22,335 bases of DNA from Methanomicrobia archaeon (lineage in GTDB: Archaea > Methanobacteriota_B > Thermococci > Methanofastidiosales > NM3): positions 1-22,335 of the forward strand of contig JAUVXU010000020.1 of the NCBI GenBank assembly GCA_030603445.1, read 5' to 3'. Positions 1-7,684 of the stretch are shown here, in pieces. The notes beneath the pieces are model-generated. The model searched no databases and was not told where the DNA came from. It saw only the letters and a program-made list of their open reading frames with translations. Numbering within the stretch: position 1 is the first letter of the stretch; every line of letters begins with the position of its first letter. A program made the position numbers and the translations under genes.

Positions 1-75
1 TTGTGATAGCTTGTCGCCTAATGCAGCAACGTTTTTGTACTGTTGCTTTAGGATATACTTCTCAAATGATGTCAT
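1..75 (-). CDS. IS transposase, N-terminal fragment (runs off window)
   Basis: Read on the minus strand from ATG at 75, the sequence is open for 25 codons to the window edge. It begins MTSFEKYILKQQY and continues with ALGDKL. From memory this opening resembles DDE transposases of archaeal insertion sequences in methanogens (IS5/IS1182-like, typically MTSF...Y..v..LGDrL). Only the extreme N-terminus is visible, so no catalytic residue can be checked and the family is tentative. A strong TATA box (94-104) lies about 25 bases upstream of the ATG, which points to a leaderless mRNA starting at or next to the start codon and supports this as a real gene start. The IS end must therefore lie to the right of about 104, inside what reads as the 5' end of the kinase fragment on the other strand. 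Confidence 0.6.
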   Translation of the reverse strand, partial: MTSFEKYILKQQYKNVAALGDKLSQ

Positions 76-93
76 ATGAAACCATGTAAACCA

Positions 94-104
94 AAGTATA
101 TAAA
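94..104 (-). promoter_or_regulatory. TATA box of the transposase
   Basis: On the minus strand these bases read TTTATATACTT, a near-ideal archaeal TATA box centred about 24 bases upstream of the ATG at 75. This spacing is the usual TATA-to-start distance for leaderless archaeal transcripts. Confidence 0.6.
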
Positions 105-125
105 CCTAACCAATAGAGGTAGGTT
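103..125. repeat. short stem-loop, possible IS end
   Basis: AACCT A ACC (103-111) pairs with GGT AGGTT (118-125) around a 6-base loop, leaving one bulged A. It lies just beyond the transposase promoter, where a terminal inverted repeat or IS junction would be expected. The other IS end is outside the window, so this cannot be tested here. Confidence 0.3.
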
Positions 126-495
126 AATCAAAAAACTCTATAACATATCAGTTCAAAGGGACACTATCCCCTTGGCGAAAGGAGATCAACAAAGAATGGA
201 AATAGTGTTTAACAACCTATTTGAAAACGCAGTAGATCATGGAAAAGCAGATACAATTTATATCACTTCAGAAAGAATAGATGATAATTTTATAATATAT
301 GTAAAAGACAACGGCAAGGGCATTCAAGACAATAAGATAAATAAAATCTTTGATATAGGCTATTCTACTGGCAGTACTGGATTTGGGCTTGCAATAGCTA
401 AAAAAATAGTTGAAGCACACAACGGTAAAATATCTGTGACCTCAAAAGAAGGGAAAGGAACTACTTTTGCCATAATTCTTCCAATAGAAAAATAA

Positions 496-684
496 TAAAA
501 AAAGAATTTAATGGCATATAGAACATTTCATCAGAAAAGAACATATTCTATTAAATAACTGTGGTTTTGAAAATACCTCGTTTTATACTCATTTTATGTA
601 AATATAAACATATAATAGTAAATATTATACATTCTTACTAAAAAATAAATAGTATGAGAAATATAATTAGCAAACGGCAATTAC
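496..684. other. AT-rich intergenic spacer with possible promoter
   Basis: No coding frame was recognised in this very AT-rich stretch. AATATAATT near 660-668 is a candidate TATA box for the peptidase gene and would place transcription start near 690. That would favour the ATG at 706 over 685. A second candidate lies near 621-630. Confidence 0.35.
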
Positions 685-3600
685 ATGGTACAATGCTATT
701 GGCGTATGTCTAGTAGATTTTTTATTATTGGCCTATTGGTAATCTTGCTACTTATCCCCCTGCAGACTACGTCTGCTGAAGACGACTTCTTGGAGTTGTC
801 ATTTGGTGCAAACCCATTCCAGATAATGGGGGGATACCCTTACGATATTATAGACATGGAAAGCTTTGTAGCATCTGGTGAAATGGGAACGCCAATGCTT
901 CCTCAACAGGTGCTAGATATTGAGATACCTTCAAGCGCAGACCCAAATACCCTTTCTCTGGAAATCATTTCTTTAGAATCGATGCAGCTTGAAGGCACTT
1001 ATGATATTGGTCCTGCCCCAGAGCCTGCAACGCCTGAAGAAAGTGTAGAAACGGGATTAGTGGATGGAAAGAATCAAATGGTGTATGGTGCAGATGAATA
1101 TTATCCCTACTCCCCCGCTAAGATACAAAGGATCTATCAATCAAATGAGGTCACTATAGCACAGATAATCTTCACCGCCATGGCCTACAACCCTATGCAG
1201 CATGCACTACTTCTAAACACTTATGTAACTGTAAGGGTATCATGGGATACGAAGCATGTGCTTGGAAGCTTCCCGCCGCCTCCTTCTTACAACGGTTATA
1301 TCATTGTAACAACGAACCATCTAAGGAACAACTCAACAGTTATGGTGCCTATCTTCACAAATTGGCTCCAATCCCGTGGTTTTAATATACAGGTCATAAC
1401 AGAGGATGACTATGGGTATGCTCCCGGTCAGCAAAGGGCAATAAATATCCGAAACTGGTTGATAACAAATCAACATGCAAAGAAGATAAGGTACGTCCTG
1501 CTAATAGGGAATCCTGATCCGGACGACCCTTCTTCAAATGATTCTTACGGGGAAATACCCATGTTGATGTGCTGGCCCCAGGGTTCTCCTCCAAAAGGTT
1601 CAGGCGTTCCAACAGACCATTTCTATGCAGACTTGAATGGGAATTGGGATTACAACAGTGACCAGTTCTACGGCGAGTTCGGCCCTGACGGCACCGAGAT
1701 GGGATTCGGGGTGGACTTCGGCCCGGAAGTATATGTTGGAAGAATACCTGTCTACTTCAACAGCGTGGAGGAACTAGACCTGATACTCAATCGGACCATA
1801 TCATACAACGGGGCAAATAAGAGCATGCTTCTACCGATGGCAATCAGCAATTTTACAGGGGAAGTAAAGCCAGATATGACAACATTTGGGGCACGCACTG
1901 ATGGGCGCGATATCCCAAAAGAGGCAATTGATAACATCGCAAATCCTCAAGGCTATACTAATTATGTCATGCATGAAATCCATGGGATCGCCGGAGTCCC
2001 CACAAGCGCCTATGAATATGACGGCCCCCTCACACATTCAAACGTCATCTCCTTGTGGCCTAACGACTACGGCATAGTGTTCTGGTGGGGCCACGGCTAT
2101 AGCCAGGGTGCCATTAGCAGGATATGGTCAAGTGATGATGGGGACGGGGTGCCGGAGCATTTTGAGATACTGTCTCCATCATTTATTACGTCTGGAGACT
2201 TTTATAACATGTCTAAACAGACTAAATCATTCGTATACATGTGCGCTTGTTGCAACGGATGGCCAGAAGACCCCAATAACATAGGTTTTGCGGCCCTTTT
2301 CACCGGCGCGATCACAACAGTCAGCGCAACGAGAATAAGTTATTATGTGATGGGCAGCTGGAATATGGCGGGAGCCAGGGTCAACACAGACCTCGGGTAT
2401 GAGTATGTTGACAGGCTAGTAAATCAGGGCGTATCTGCAGGGGAAGCTCTTTTTGAGGCGAAAAACGCCCTTGTGGACCTGTATGGCTGGATGGGCTTTA
2501 GTTGGCAGAACCTAATGGACTTCAATTTATACGGTGAGCCCTCCCTCACACTGCAAAACCCCGCACAACCTGCATCCCTTACCTGCTCGCTTGCCTTATC
2601 CCCAAATAATGTGACCACAGGACAGCAAGTTATAGTCAATATGGCTGTTACAAACAACGGCGGCTCAACGGCCTCAAACGTCATCCCATCCGCCCTTACC
2701 ATCATGACCACAGGAACTGTTAGTGCCACATTCATTAATGCTCCAACATCAGCTGCCACACTATTAGCGGGACAACAACAACAGTTCAGTTGGACGCTGC
2801 AAGTTAGTGCAGGTGCAAGCGGAGGCACATTGTGGGTCACAGGAAACGCAACAGGCGCTGATTCTTCTACAAGCATGTCCATATCTTCCAGCACATGCAC
2901 TTCCTCTGCTATCGCAGTTTCCCCATACTCTACTCTGCATGCCACCATTTACACGACAAAGAGCGGACAGAACTGCACAGTATACTTGCAGGTAACCAAC
3001 CAAGGTCCTATAACGGCCATGCAAGTGACGCCCCACATTTCAACAGTATTGTCAGGCACTTCGTATATTAGCTCCGTAACATCCACATCCAATGCGCCTG
3101 TATCGATATTAGCGGGCGGTACAACCACATTTAGTTGGAGTTTTGTCATCAACCCTGGAACAGGCGGCGGCGGGGCAACATTCACAGGATATGCCGCTGG
3201 CACAGATTCTAGCGGACCTATTCAGTCCAACGCATCTTCTACCTCAGTATCGTTCCTGACACCTGCATCGCTAAATGTCACCATTGTCGCTAATCCGGAG
3301 GATGTAGCTATTGGGGGAAAGATAACAGTCACAGTACATATCACAAACGAAGGGCAATCAGATGCCATAAACATCAGTATTAATTCATGGGATATTGACG
3401 GGAATGAAAATGTCAATCTGTTACAGGGCCCATCACCATCATCTATTACCATCCCTGGGCTTTCATCGGGCACTATCGTGTTCAAATACAGTGCTCTTGG
3501 CCCCGGAAGAGTTATTTTCCAAGGGGATTTAGTTGGTATTGATAACGAAAGTGGAACAAACATATATTCTTCCCAGTTCGGTTCTAATGCTGTAACGATA

Positions 3601-3858
3601 TCCTCATCCATTTTCTCTTATTTCCTTTCAGAAAAGCTCATGCGGCTAAATAACTTCTGGATATGCATACGTACTGGGATGCCTGTTTTGTGGGATGATG
3701 GTTCAGTACCGTTACTAAATCAGTTATCTGGCCAGATGGAAGGTGTAATAAGCCTTGATGACATGCTATATGTCATGGACCAACTCAATGCTGCCATAGA
3801 TACCATGGAACAGATAAACCTGTATTTAGGGTGCGGATGCGACGTATTATCCTCTTAA
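685..3858 (+). CDS. Secreted gingipain-like (C25) cysteine peptidase with CARDB-like repeats
   Basis: 1057 residues from the ATG at 685. An in-frame ATG at 706 gives a more conventional signal peptide (short basic start, FIIGLLVILLLIP core, cleavage near TSA|ED), and neither start has a clear ribosome site. Residues about 32-195 resemble a C25 propeptide. About 200-625 is the Peptidase_C25 caspase-fold region. The catalytic dyad appears intact: His470 in WWGHG, and Cys522 in ACCNG, which matches the gingipain ACxNG motif. Three CARDB/DUF11-like beta-sandwich repeats follow, at about 630-740, 747-855 and 858-970, each with a VTNNG/VTNQG/ITNEG-type core. The last 85 residues form an unrecognised domain ending in CGC, with no visible PGF-CTERM or other anchor. 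It is an endopeptidase acting outside the cell. The ABC exporter starts 115 bases downstream on its own promoter; a functional link is not shown. Confidence 0.88.
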   Translation: MVQCYWRMSSRFFIIGLLVILLLIPLQTTSAEDDFLELSFGANPFQIMGGYPYDIIDMESFVASGEMGTPMLPQQVLDIEIPSSADPNTLSLEIISLESMQLEGTYDIGPAPEPATPEESVETGLVDGKNQMVYGADEYYPYSPAKIQRIYQSNEVTIAQIIFTAMAYNPMQHALLLNTYVTVRVSWDTKHVLGSFPPPPSYNGYIIVTTNHLRNNSTVMVPIFTNWLQSRGFNIQVITEDDYGYAPGQQRAINIRNWLITNQHAKKIRYVLLIGNPDPDDPSSNDSYGEIPMLMCWPQGSPPKGSGVPTDHFYADLNGNWDYNSDQFYGEFGPDGTEMGFGVDFGPEVYVGRIPVYFNSVEELDLILNRTISYNGANKSMLLPMAISNFTGEVKPDMTTFGARTDGRDIPKEAIDNIANPQGYTNYVMHEIHGIAGVPTSAYEYDGPLTHSNVISLWPNDYGIVFWWGHGYSQGAISRIWSSDDGDGVPEHFEILSPSFITSGDFYNMSKQTKSFVYMCACCNGWPEDPNNIGFAALFTGAITTVSATRISYYVMGSWNMAGARVNTDLGYEYVDRLVNQGVSAGEALFEAKNALVDLYGWMGFSWQNLMDFNLYGEPSLTLQNPAQPASLTCSLALSPNNVTTGQQVIVNMAVTNNGGSTASNVIPSALTIMTTGTVSATFINAPTSAATLLAGQQQQFSWTLQVSAGASGGTLWVTGNATGADSSTSMSISSSTCTSSAIAVSPYSTLHATIYTTKSGQNCTVYLQVTNQGPITAMQVTPHISTVLSGTSYISSVTSTSNAPVSILAGGTTTFSWSFVINPGTGGGGATFTGYAAGTDSSGPIQSNASSTSVSFLTPASLNVTIVANPEDVAIGGKITVTVHITNEGQSDAINISINSWDIDGNENVNLLQGPSPSSITIPGLSSGTIVFKYSALGPGRVIFQGDLVGIDNESGTNIYSSQFGSNAVTISSSIFSYFLSEKLMRLNNFWICIRTGMPVLWDDGSVPLLNQLSGQMEGVISLDDMLYVMDQLNAAIDTMEQINLYLGCGCDVLSS

Positions 3859-3939
3859 ATAACAAAAAATAAGCTGCTACGCCTGAAGAGATGCAAAAAT
3901 CATTAAATATAGATGAAAATATACTTTTACCATACATAC

Positions 3940-3947
3940 TTTATATC
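3940..3947 (+). promoter_or_regulatory. TATA box of ABC exporter operon
   Basis: TTTATATC lies about 30 bases upstream of the ATG at 3974. It is a good archaeal TATA box and predicts a leaderless or few-base leader transcript for the three-gene exporter. Confidence 0.5.
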
Positions 3948-3973
3948 TGAAAAATCTGCATTGAAGTGATAAA

Positions 3974-4825
3974 ATGATAATCGAAGCAAATGACCTTACA
4001 TACAGTTATGGTAAAAACCTTGCTGTAGACCATATATCATTCTCTGTTGACCAAGGCGAAATACTAGGTTTTCTTGGCCCAAACGGATCAGGAAAAACGA
4101 CGACAGTAAAGATGCTGACAGGGCAGATAACACCACAGGAAGGCGGCGCAAAGGTATTAGGGCACGATGTGTCAAAAGACCTAAAGATAATCCATGAAAA
4201 GATAGGTGTCTGTTTTGAGGAAAAGAATCTGTACCCTAGGATGTCTGTCAAGGAGAACTTGGAATTTTTTGCCGACTTGTTTGATTCAAGCATGAATGTT
4301 GACGATCTAATGAAAAAAGTAGATATATCAAAATGGTCAGACAAACGTACAGAAACACTGTCAAAAGGGATGCAACAAAGGGTGATGTTTGCAAGATCCC
4401 TGATAAACGATCCAGACGTACTTTTCCTTGATGAACCAACATCAGGCCTTGACCCCATCTCTGCAGACCAAATACGAAAGATGATATTAGAAGAAAAAAG
4501 AAAGGGAAAGACCATCTTTTTGACGACGCATAACATGATGGAAGCTGACGTCCTATCAGACCAAGTTGCATTTATAAACGAAGGGAAGATAGTTGCACTT
4601 GATACACCTGAAAATCTAAAGTTAAAGTTGGGGCTGCGAAACCTAAAAATAAAGATTAGAACAGGAAAAAAATTTATAGAGGAAACGCTTCCTCTTGACG
4701 GGCCCGATACGCCTCAAAAGGCAAAGAAACTGTTAGAGAACAAGAATATCGCAACAGTGCACACCCAGGAAGCGACCTTAGAAGAGGTCTTTATAAAGCT
4801 AACTGGGAGGAAGCTCGGACGATGA
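3974..4825 (+). CDS. ABC transporter ATP-binding protein
   Basis: A 283-residue ATPase of the ABC-2/NatA type that drives the two permeases encoded next. Walker A GPNGSGKT is at residues 35-42, the signature is LSKGMQQR, Walker B is VLFLDEPTSGLD, and the switch histidine is in LTTHNM. About 70 residues follow the core and end in the ATLEEVFIKLTGR tail typical of drug/sodium-type exporter ATPases. The stop overlaps the next start (ATGA), so the genes are translationally coupled. The substrate cannot be told from sequence. Confidence 0.92.
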   Translation: MIIEANDLTYSYGKNLAVDHISFSVDQGEILGFLGPNGSGKTTTVKMLTGQITPQEGGAKVLGHDVSKDLKIIHEKIGVCFEEKNLYPRMSVKENLEFFADLFDSSMNVDDLMKKVDISKWSDKRTETLSKGMQQRVMFARSLINDPDVLFLDEPTSGLDPISADQIRKMILEEKRKGKTIFLTTHNMMEADVLSDQVAFINEGKIVALDTPENLKLKLGLRNLKIKIRTGKKFIEETLPLDGPDTPQKAKKLLENKNIATVHTQEATLEEVFIKLTGRKLGR

Positions 4826-5883
4826 ATAGTTCATGCATAAAGGCCATTGCAAGAAAAGATGCTAAGATGGCCATGCGAAACAAACTTTTATTACTTGCAC
4901 TTTTTAGCGGGATACTATTCTCGCTTGTATATTATGCCCTTCCATCTTCTATTGACGAAACATATTCATTGGCAGTGTATGACGAGGGTTCGTCCCAGAT
5001 ATTTCCATCTATATCAGGAATAAGTTCAGAAGGCATGAGCTTTGATACGTTTTCAACGGAGAAGGATTGTGAAAATGCAATACAAAATGGAAATTATATT
5101 GCAGGTATAATACTTCCGGAAGACTTTGATTCGCTTCTTTTATCAGGGCACGCGCCGCATATCACTCTGATTTTCAATTATGATGTAAGCGAAGGAACGA
5201 TTAATTCGATAAAATATTTTATCCAAACCCTAATTGATGTTGTAGCATTTGGAAAGCAGCCGCTGCAGCTTCAGACCGAAATTTTAGGGCAGGACATGTC
5301 AGGGATGCGCACCCCTTTAAGGGACCAGTCCCTGCCGCTATATATCCTGATGGCCCTTATGATGGAGATGTGGACAATATCCACACTTGTTGTTGAGGAA
5401 AACGCCTTAGGGACCTTAAAGGCCGTCCTTGTGACCCCTGCCTCCCCATTTGACGTAATAACTGCAAAAGGCATTGTAGGGTGCATCTACTCACTTGGGG
5501 TTGTTGTGGTAATACTAATACTTACACAAAGCCTGAGGGGAAGCCTCCCTGCCTTGTTTATCGGAATATTACTAGGCGCCGTGATGGCTGTTAGCATAGG
5601 GCTGTTTCTTGGAAGCCTGACAAAAAACATAACGGGTTCGTATATCTATGTGGCAGTGCCAATGCTTGTGTTCCTCTTGCCCGCATTACTAATACTCATA
5701 CCAGACGTATCCCTCTCAGCACTAAAGGTCATCCCAACATATTACCTGGTAAATTCCTTTGACAACATACTAAACAATGGCGCAGGATTATTTGATGTAT
5801 GGAAAGATTACCTTGTCATCGGTATATGCGATGCACTGTTCTTTGTTGCCGGCGTATATGCGCTCAGGAGGCAATACAAATGA
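4822..5883 (+). CDS. ABC-2 type permease, first of a paralogous pair
   Basis: 353 residues. One N-terminal transmembrane helix (about 20-41) is followed by a roughly 130-residue extracytoplasmic domain and then five to six helices in the C-terminal half. This is the NatB/ABC2_membrane_3 layout. The cytoplasmic-coupling segment between helices reads EENALGTLKAVLVTPASPFDV, and the same segment recurs in the next gene, so the two permeases arose by duplication and probably form a heterodimer with the upstream ATPase. The start overlaps the ATPase stop by four bases, and its own stop overlaps the next start as ATGA. Confidence 0.88.
   Translation: MNSSCIKAIARKDAKMAMRNKLLLLALFSGILFSLVYYALPSSIDETYSLAVYDEGSSQIFPSISGISSEGMSFDTFSTEKDCENAIQNGNYIAGIILPEDFDSLLLSGHAPHITLIFNYDVSEGTINSIKYFIQTLIDVVAFGKQPLQLQTEILGQDMSGMRTPLRDQSLPLYILMALMMEMWTISTLVVEENALGTLKAVLVTPASPFDVITAKGIVGCIYSLGVVVVILILTQSLRGSLPALFIGILLGAVMAVSIGLFLGSLTKNITGSYIYVAVPMLVFLLPALLILIPDVSLSALKVIPTYYLVNSFDNILNNGAGLFDVWKDYLVIGICDALFFVAGVYALRRQYK
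5866..5871 (+). promoter_or_regulatory. Ribosome binding site deciding the start of the second permease
   Basis: AGGAGG lies 8 bases before the ATG at 5880. It supports that start over the longer frame beginning at 5799, whose extra 27 residues are Cys/Arg-rich and unlike a permease N-terminus. Confidence 0.6.
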
Positions 5884-6896
5884 GCCATAACAGGGTGCTT
5901 TCTATGGCAAAAAAGGATATAATACTCACCACCAGGGAGAGCTTTTTCCTTTATATGGTAATGATGCCAATAATAGCGACACTTGTAATTAACGCCGCCC
6001 TAGGTTCTGTTGGGGCATCAAATCCCACTTTGGCGGTGTATGGGGATGAGAACGTTGCCTCCCTGCTTATGAGCGAGCAGTCCGTTGACGTTACATTGTT
6101 CTCATCCATTGAAGCCCTTCAAGATGCTGTAATGAAAGGAGAATATGATGCGGGACTTATTGTGTCACAAGACCCTAAGCTCTTGTTCTCAGGAAAAAGC
6201 CTGCTAAACGAAAGGGCCATACTGTGGGCTACTACGTCATATGCGCTAAAGGAAAGCTATGGGGAGCCTGATACTATGATTTTTGACACCAGGATACTAA
6301 GCGAAGAGGGTCTTCCGTTGAAAGTTAGGTTAATACCATTTCTGCTGATATTATCAGCTATGATAGGCGGGCTCATAATCTCCTCCTCGCTAATCGAGGA
6401 ACGAGAGCAAAAGACCCTTGATGCCGTACTTGTGACGCCTATGACGCCATTTGAGGTCATCATGTCAAAGTCTTTGTATGGTCTTTTCCTTGGTTTGATG
6501 CTTGGGGCTATAATACTTGTTCTAAACAACTCGCTTAATAGTCCGCTTGTAGTGCTTTTCTTGTTGTTTGGCACCCTCTTTACTGTTGGCCTGGGCCTTA
6601 TAGCGGGGGTTGTCATGGACAATATAACAGACCTCATAGCAAGAATGAAGCTCTTCCAGCTATTTATTCAGCTTCCTGCGTTTATAGTGCTTTTTCCACA
6701 GATACCCCAATGGCTTGGCAAGTTTGTTCCAACTTACTATTTTATCAATCCTATACTGGAGATCACACAAAAAGGCGCTGTTTGGGCAGATGTTTGGTGG
6801 CAGTGGGCAATACTTGTTGTTTGTGATATTTTGATTCTTCTGCTAGCATCCAGGGTGTTAAGGAAAAGGATGACTGGCGAACGTATATCCCACTAA
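5880..6896 (+). CDS. ABC-2 type permease, second of a paralogous pair
   Basis: 338 residues from the ATG at 5880, which overlaps the upstream stop (ATGA) and follows AGGAGG. The fold matches its neighbour: a first helix at about 18-36, a short extracytoplasmic domain, and then a C-terminal membrane half beginning near LIPFLLILSAMIGGLI. The coupling segment EEREQKTLDAVLVTPMTPFEV closely parallels the first permease. The final helix is followed by a basic tail. With the ATPase at 3974 it makes a complete heteromeric exporter. The substrate is unknown; antibiotic, peptide or lipid export are all possible for this family. Confidence 0.88.
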   Translation: MSHNRVLSMAKKDIILTTRESFFLYMVMMPIIATLVINAALGSVGASNPTLAVYGDENVASLLMSEQSVDVTLFSSIEALQDAVMKGEYDAGLIVSQDPKLLFSGKSLLNERAILWATTSYALKESYGEPDTMIFDTRILSEEGLPLKVRLIPFLLILSAMIGGLIISSSLIEEREQKTLDAVLVTPMTPFEVIMSKSLYGLFLGLMLGAIILVLNNSLNSPLVVLFLLFGTLFTVGLGLIAGVVMDNITDLIARMKLFQLFIQLPAFIVLFPQIPQWLGKFVPTYYFINPILEITQKGAVWADVWWQWAILVVCDILILLLASRVLRKRMTGERISH

Positions 6897-7025
6897 TGCA
6901 TAGGCTAAAAGTGATCAAAAGCATGGAGCTATGAGTTATTGTCTATTTTCAAGATATGGTGATTTTTGCAAATCAATGCATAATGGTGAAAAATATTAAG
7001 AAGAGACTTGATCCAATCCATAAAT

Positions 7026-7030
7026 GGTGA
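7026..7030 (+). promoter_or_regulatory. Ribosome binding site of the flavin-reductase gene
   Basis: GGTGA ends four bases before the ATG at 7035. It favours this start over an in-frame TTG at 7008. A weak TATA-like AAATATTA near 6990-6998 would give a leader of about 15 bases. Confidence 0.5.
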
Positions 7031-7034
7031 AACA

Positions 7035-7610
7035 ATGCAAAAGAAAACTTTGGGTTCAAAACCTTTTGTATACCCTATGCCTGCTTCAATAGTGGGTGCA
7101 GACGTAGACAAAAAGCCAAATTTCATGACTATAGCGTACTGTGGCGTTGTAAATAACGGGCCTGCGATGGTGGCCATAGGCTCCAATCCTAAACATCACA
7201 CCATGAACGGAATTAAAGAGAACAATACTTTTAGTGTCAACATTCCCTCTGAAGAACTTGTTGAAAAAACTGACTTCGTAGGCACGTACTCAGGCAAAAA
7301 TATTGACAAATCAGAAGTGTTCGAAGTATTTTATGGCAAGCTTAAAACAGCCCCCTTGATAAAGGAATGCCCAATAAATATGGAATGCAAGGTAGTAAAA
7401 ATGATGGACTTAGGGGGAAGCGACACCATAGTAATCGGCGAAGTGGTCGAGTCTTACTGCGCCAAGGAGCATATGACAAATGGTCAGCCCGATATAACTA
7501 AATTTAAGCCTCTGCTCTATACGACGGGAGATAAAAAATATTGGGGAATAGGCAAGTTCTGCGGCGATGCATGGAACATCGGCAATAACTACAAGATCAA
7601 AAAAGATTAG
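7035..7610 (+). CDS. Flavin-reductase-like FMN-binding split-barrel protein
   Basis: 191 residues from the ATG at 7035. The order of segments fits the flavin-reductase-like/flavoredoxin family: PMPASIVGADVDKKPNFMTIAYCGVVNN (shown here as PMPASIVG then NFMTIAYCGVVNN) near the N-terminus, AIGSNPKHHTMNGI for FMN contact, FSVNIPSEELVEKTDFVGTY, and a C-terminal region with GKFCGDAWNIGNN. These proteins bind FMN non-covalently and pass electrons from NAD(P)H or ferredoxin-type partners. In anaerobes they are often general redox carriers. Other entries usually run 180-200 residues, so this one is full length. It is monocistronic and convergent with the minus-strand ABC operon. The exact partner is unknown. 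Confidence 0.85.
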   Translation: MQKKTLGSKPFVYPMPASIVGADVDKKPNFMTIAYCGVVNNGPAMVAIGSNPKHHTMNGIKENNTFSVNIPSEELVEKTDFVGTYSGKNIDKSEVFEVFYGKLKTAPLIKECPINMECKVVKMMDLGGSDTIVIGEVVESYCAKEHMTNGQPDITKFKPLLYTTGDKKYWGIGKFCGDAWNIGNNYKIKKD

Positions 7611-7651
7611 CATTTCAAAAAATAAACAGAAGCGCACAACTCATCAAATGA

Positions 7652-7668
7652 AAAGGCGCCTTGCCTTT
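7652..7668. terminator. Small hairpin between convergent genes
   Basis: AAAGGC (7652-7657) pairs with GCCTTT (7663-7668) across a five-base loop, with T-rich sequence following on the plus strand (7671-7680). It sits between the convergent stops at 7610 and 7685 and could end transcription from either side. The stem is short. Confidence 0.35.
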
Positions 7669-7684
7669 GATCTTTCTATTCATA

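Larger units (their letters stand above)
76..495 (+). pseudogene. Histidine kinase ATPase domain fragment (5'-truncated)
   Basis: The 139-residue frame holds an almost complete HATPase_c domain. The N-box NNLFENAVDHG is at residues 46-56, the G1 box DNGKGI at 78-83, the G2 region GSTGFGLAIAKK at 99-110, and a typical C-terminal end (KGTTFAIILPIEK). It would bind ATP and donate phosphate to a kinase histidine. The dimerisation/phospho-acceptor helices and any sensor domain are absent, and an in-frame TGA at 67-69 closes the frame upstream. The ATG at 76 adjoins the start codon of the oppositely oriented transposase, and the first 15 or so residues overlap its promoter, so the true kinase sequence probably begins around residue 16-20. 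The most likely reading is a sensor kinase cut by an IS insertion, leaving a C-terminal remnant. A functional stand-alone ATPase or anti-sigma-like protein is less likely. GC is about 30%, lower than the genes to its right. Confidence 0.65.

Noticed and set aside
2424-2948. Minus-strand frame of 174 residues inside the C25 peptidase gene
   Set aside because: It is antisense to the beta-repeat region of a clear gene, has no recognisable motif, and its composition mirrors the sense repeats.
5799-5879. Upstream extension of the second exporter permease
   Set aside because: It overlaps the previous permease in another frame, is rich in Cys and Arg, and an AGGAGG site precedes the ATG at 5880.
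6975-7034. Two similar stretches, ATAATGGTGAAA and ATAAATGGTGAAA, before the flavin-reductase gene
   Set aside because: The similarity is short and centred on a ribosome-site-like sequence; it could be a small duplication but is within chance for this AT-rich spacer.
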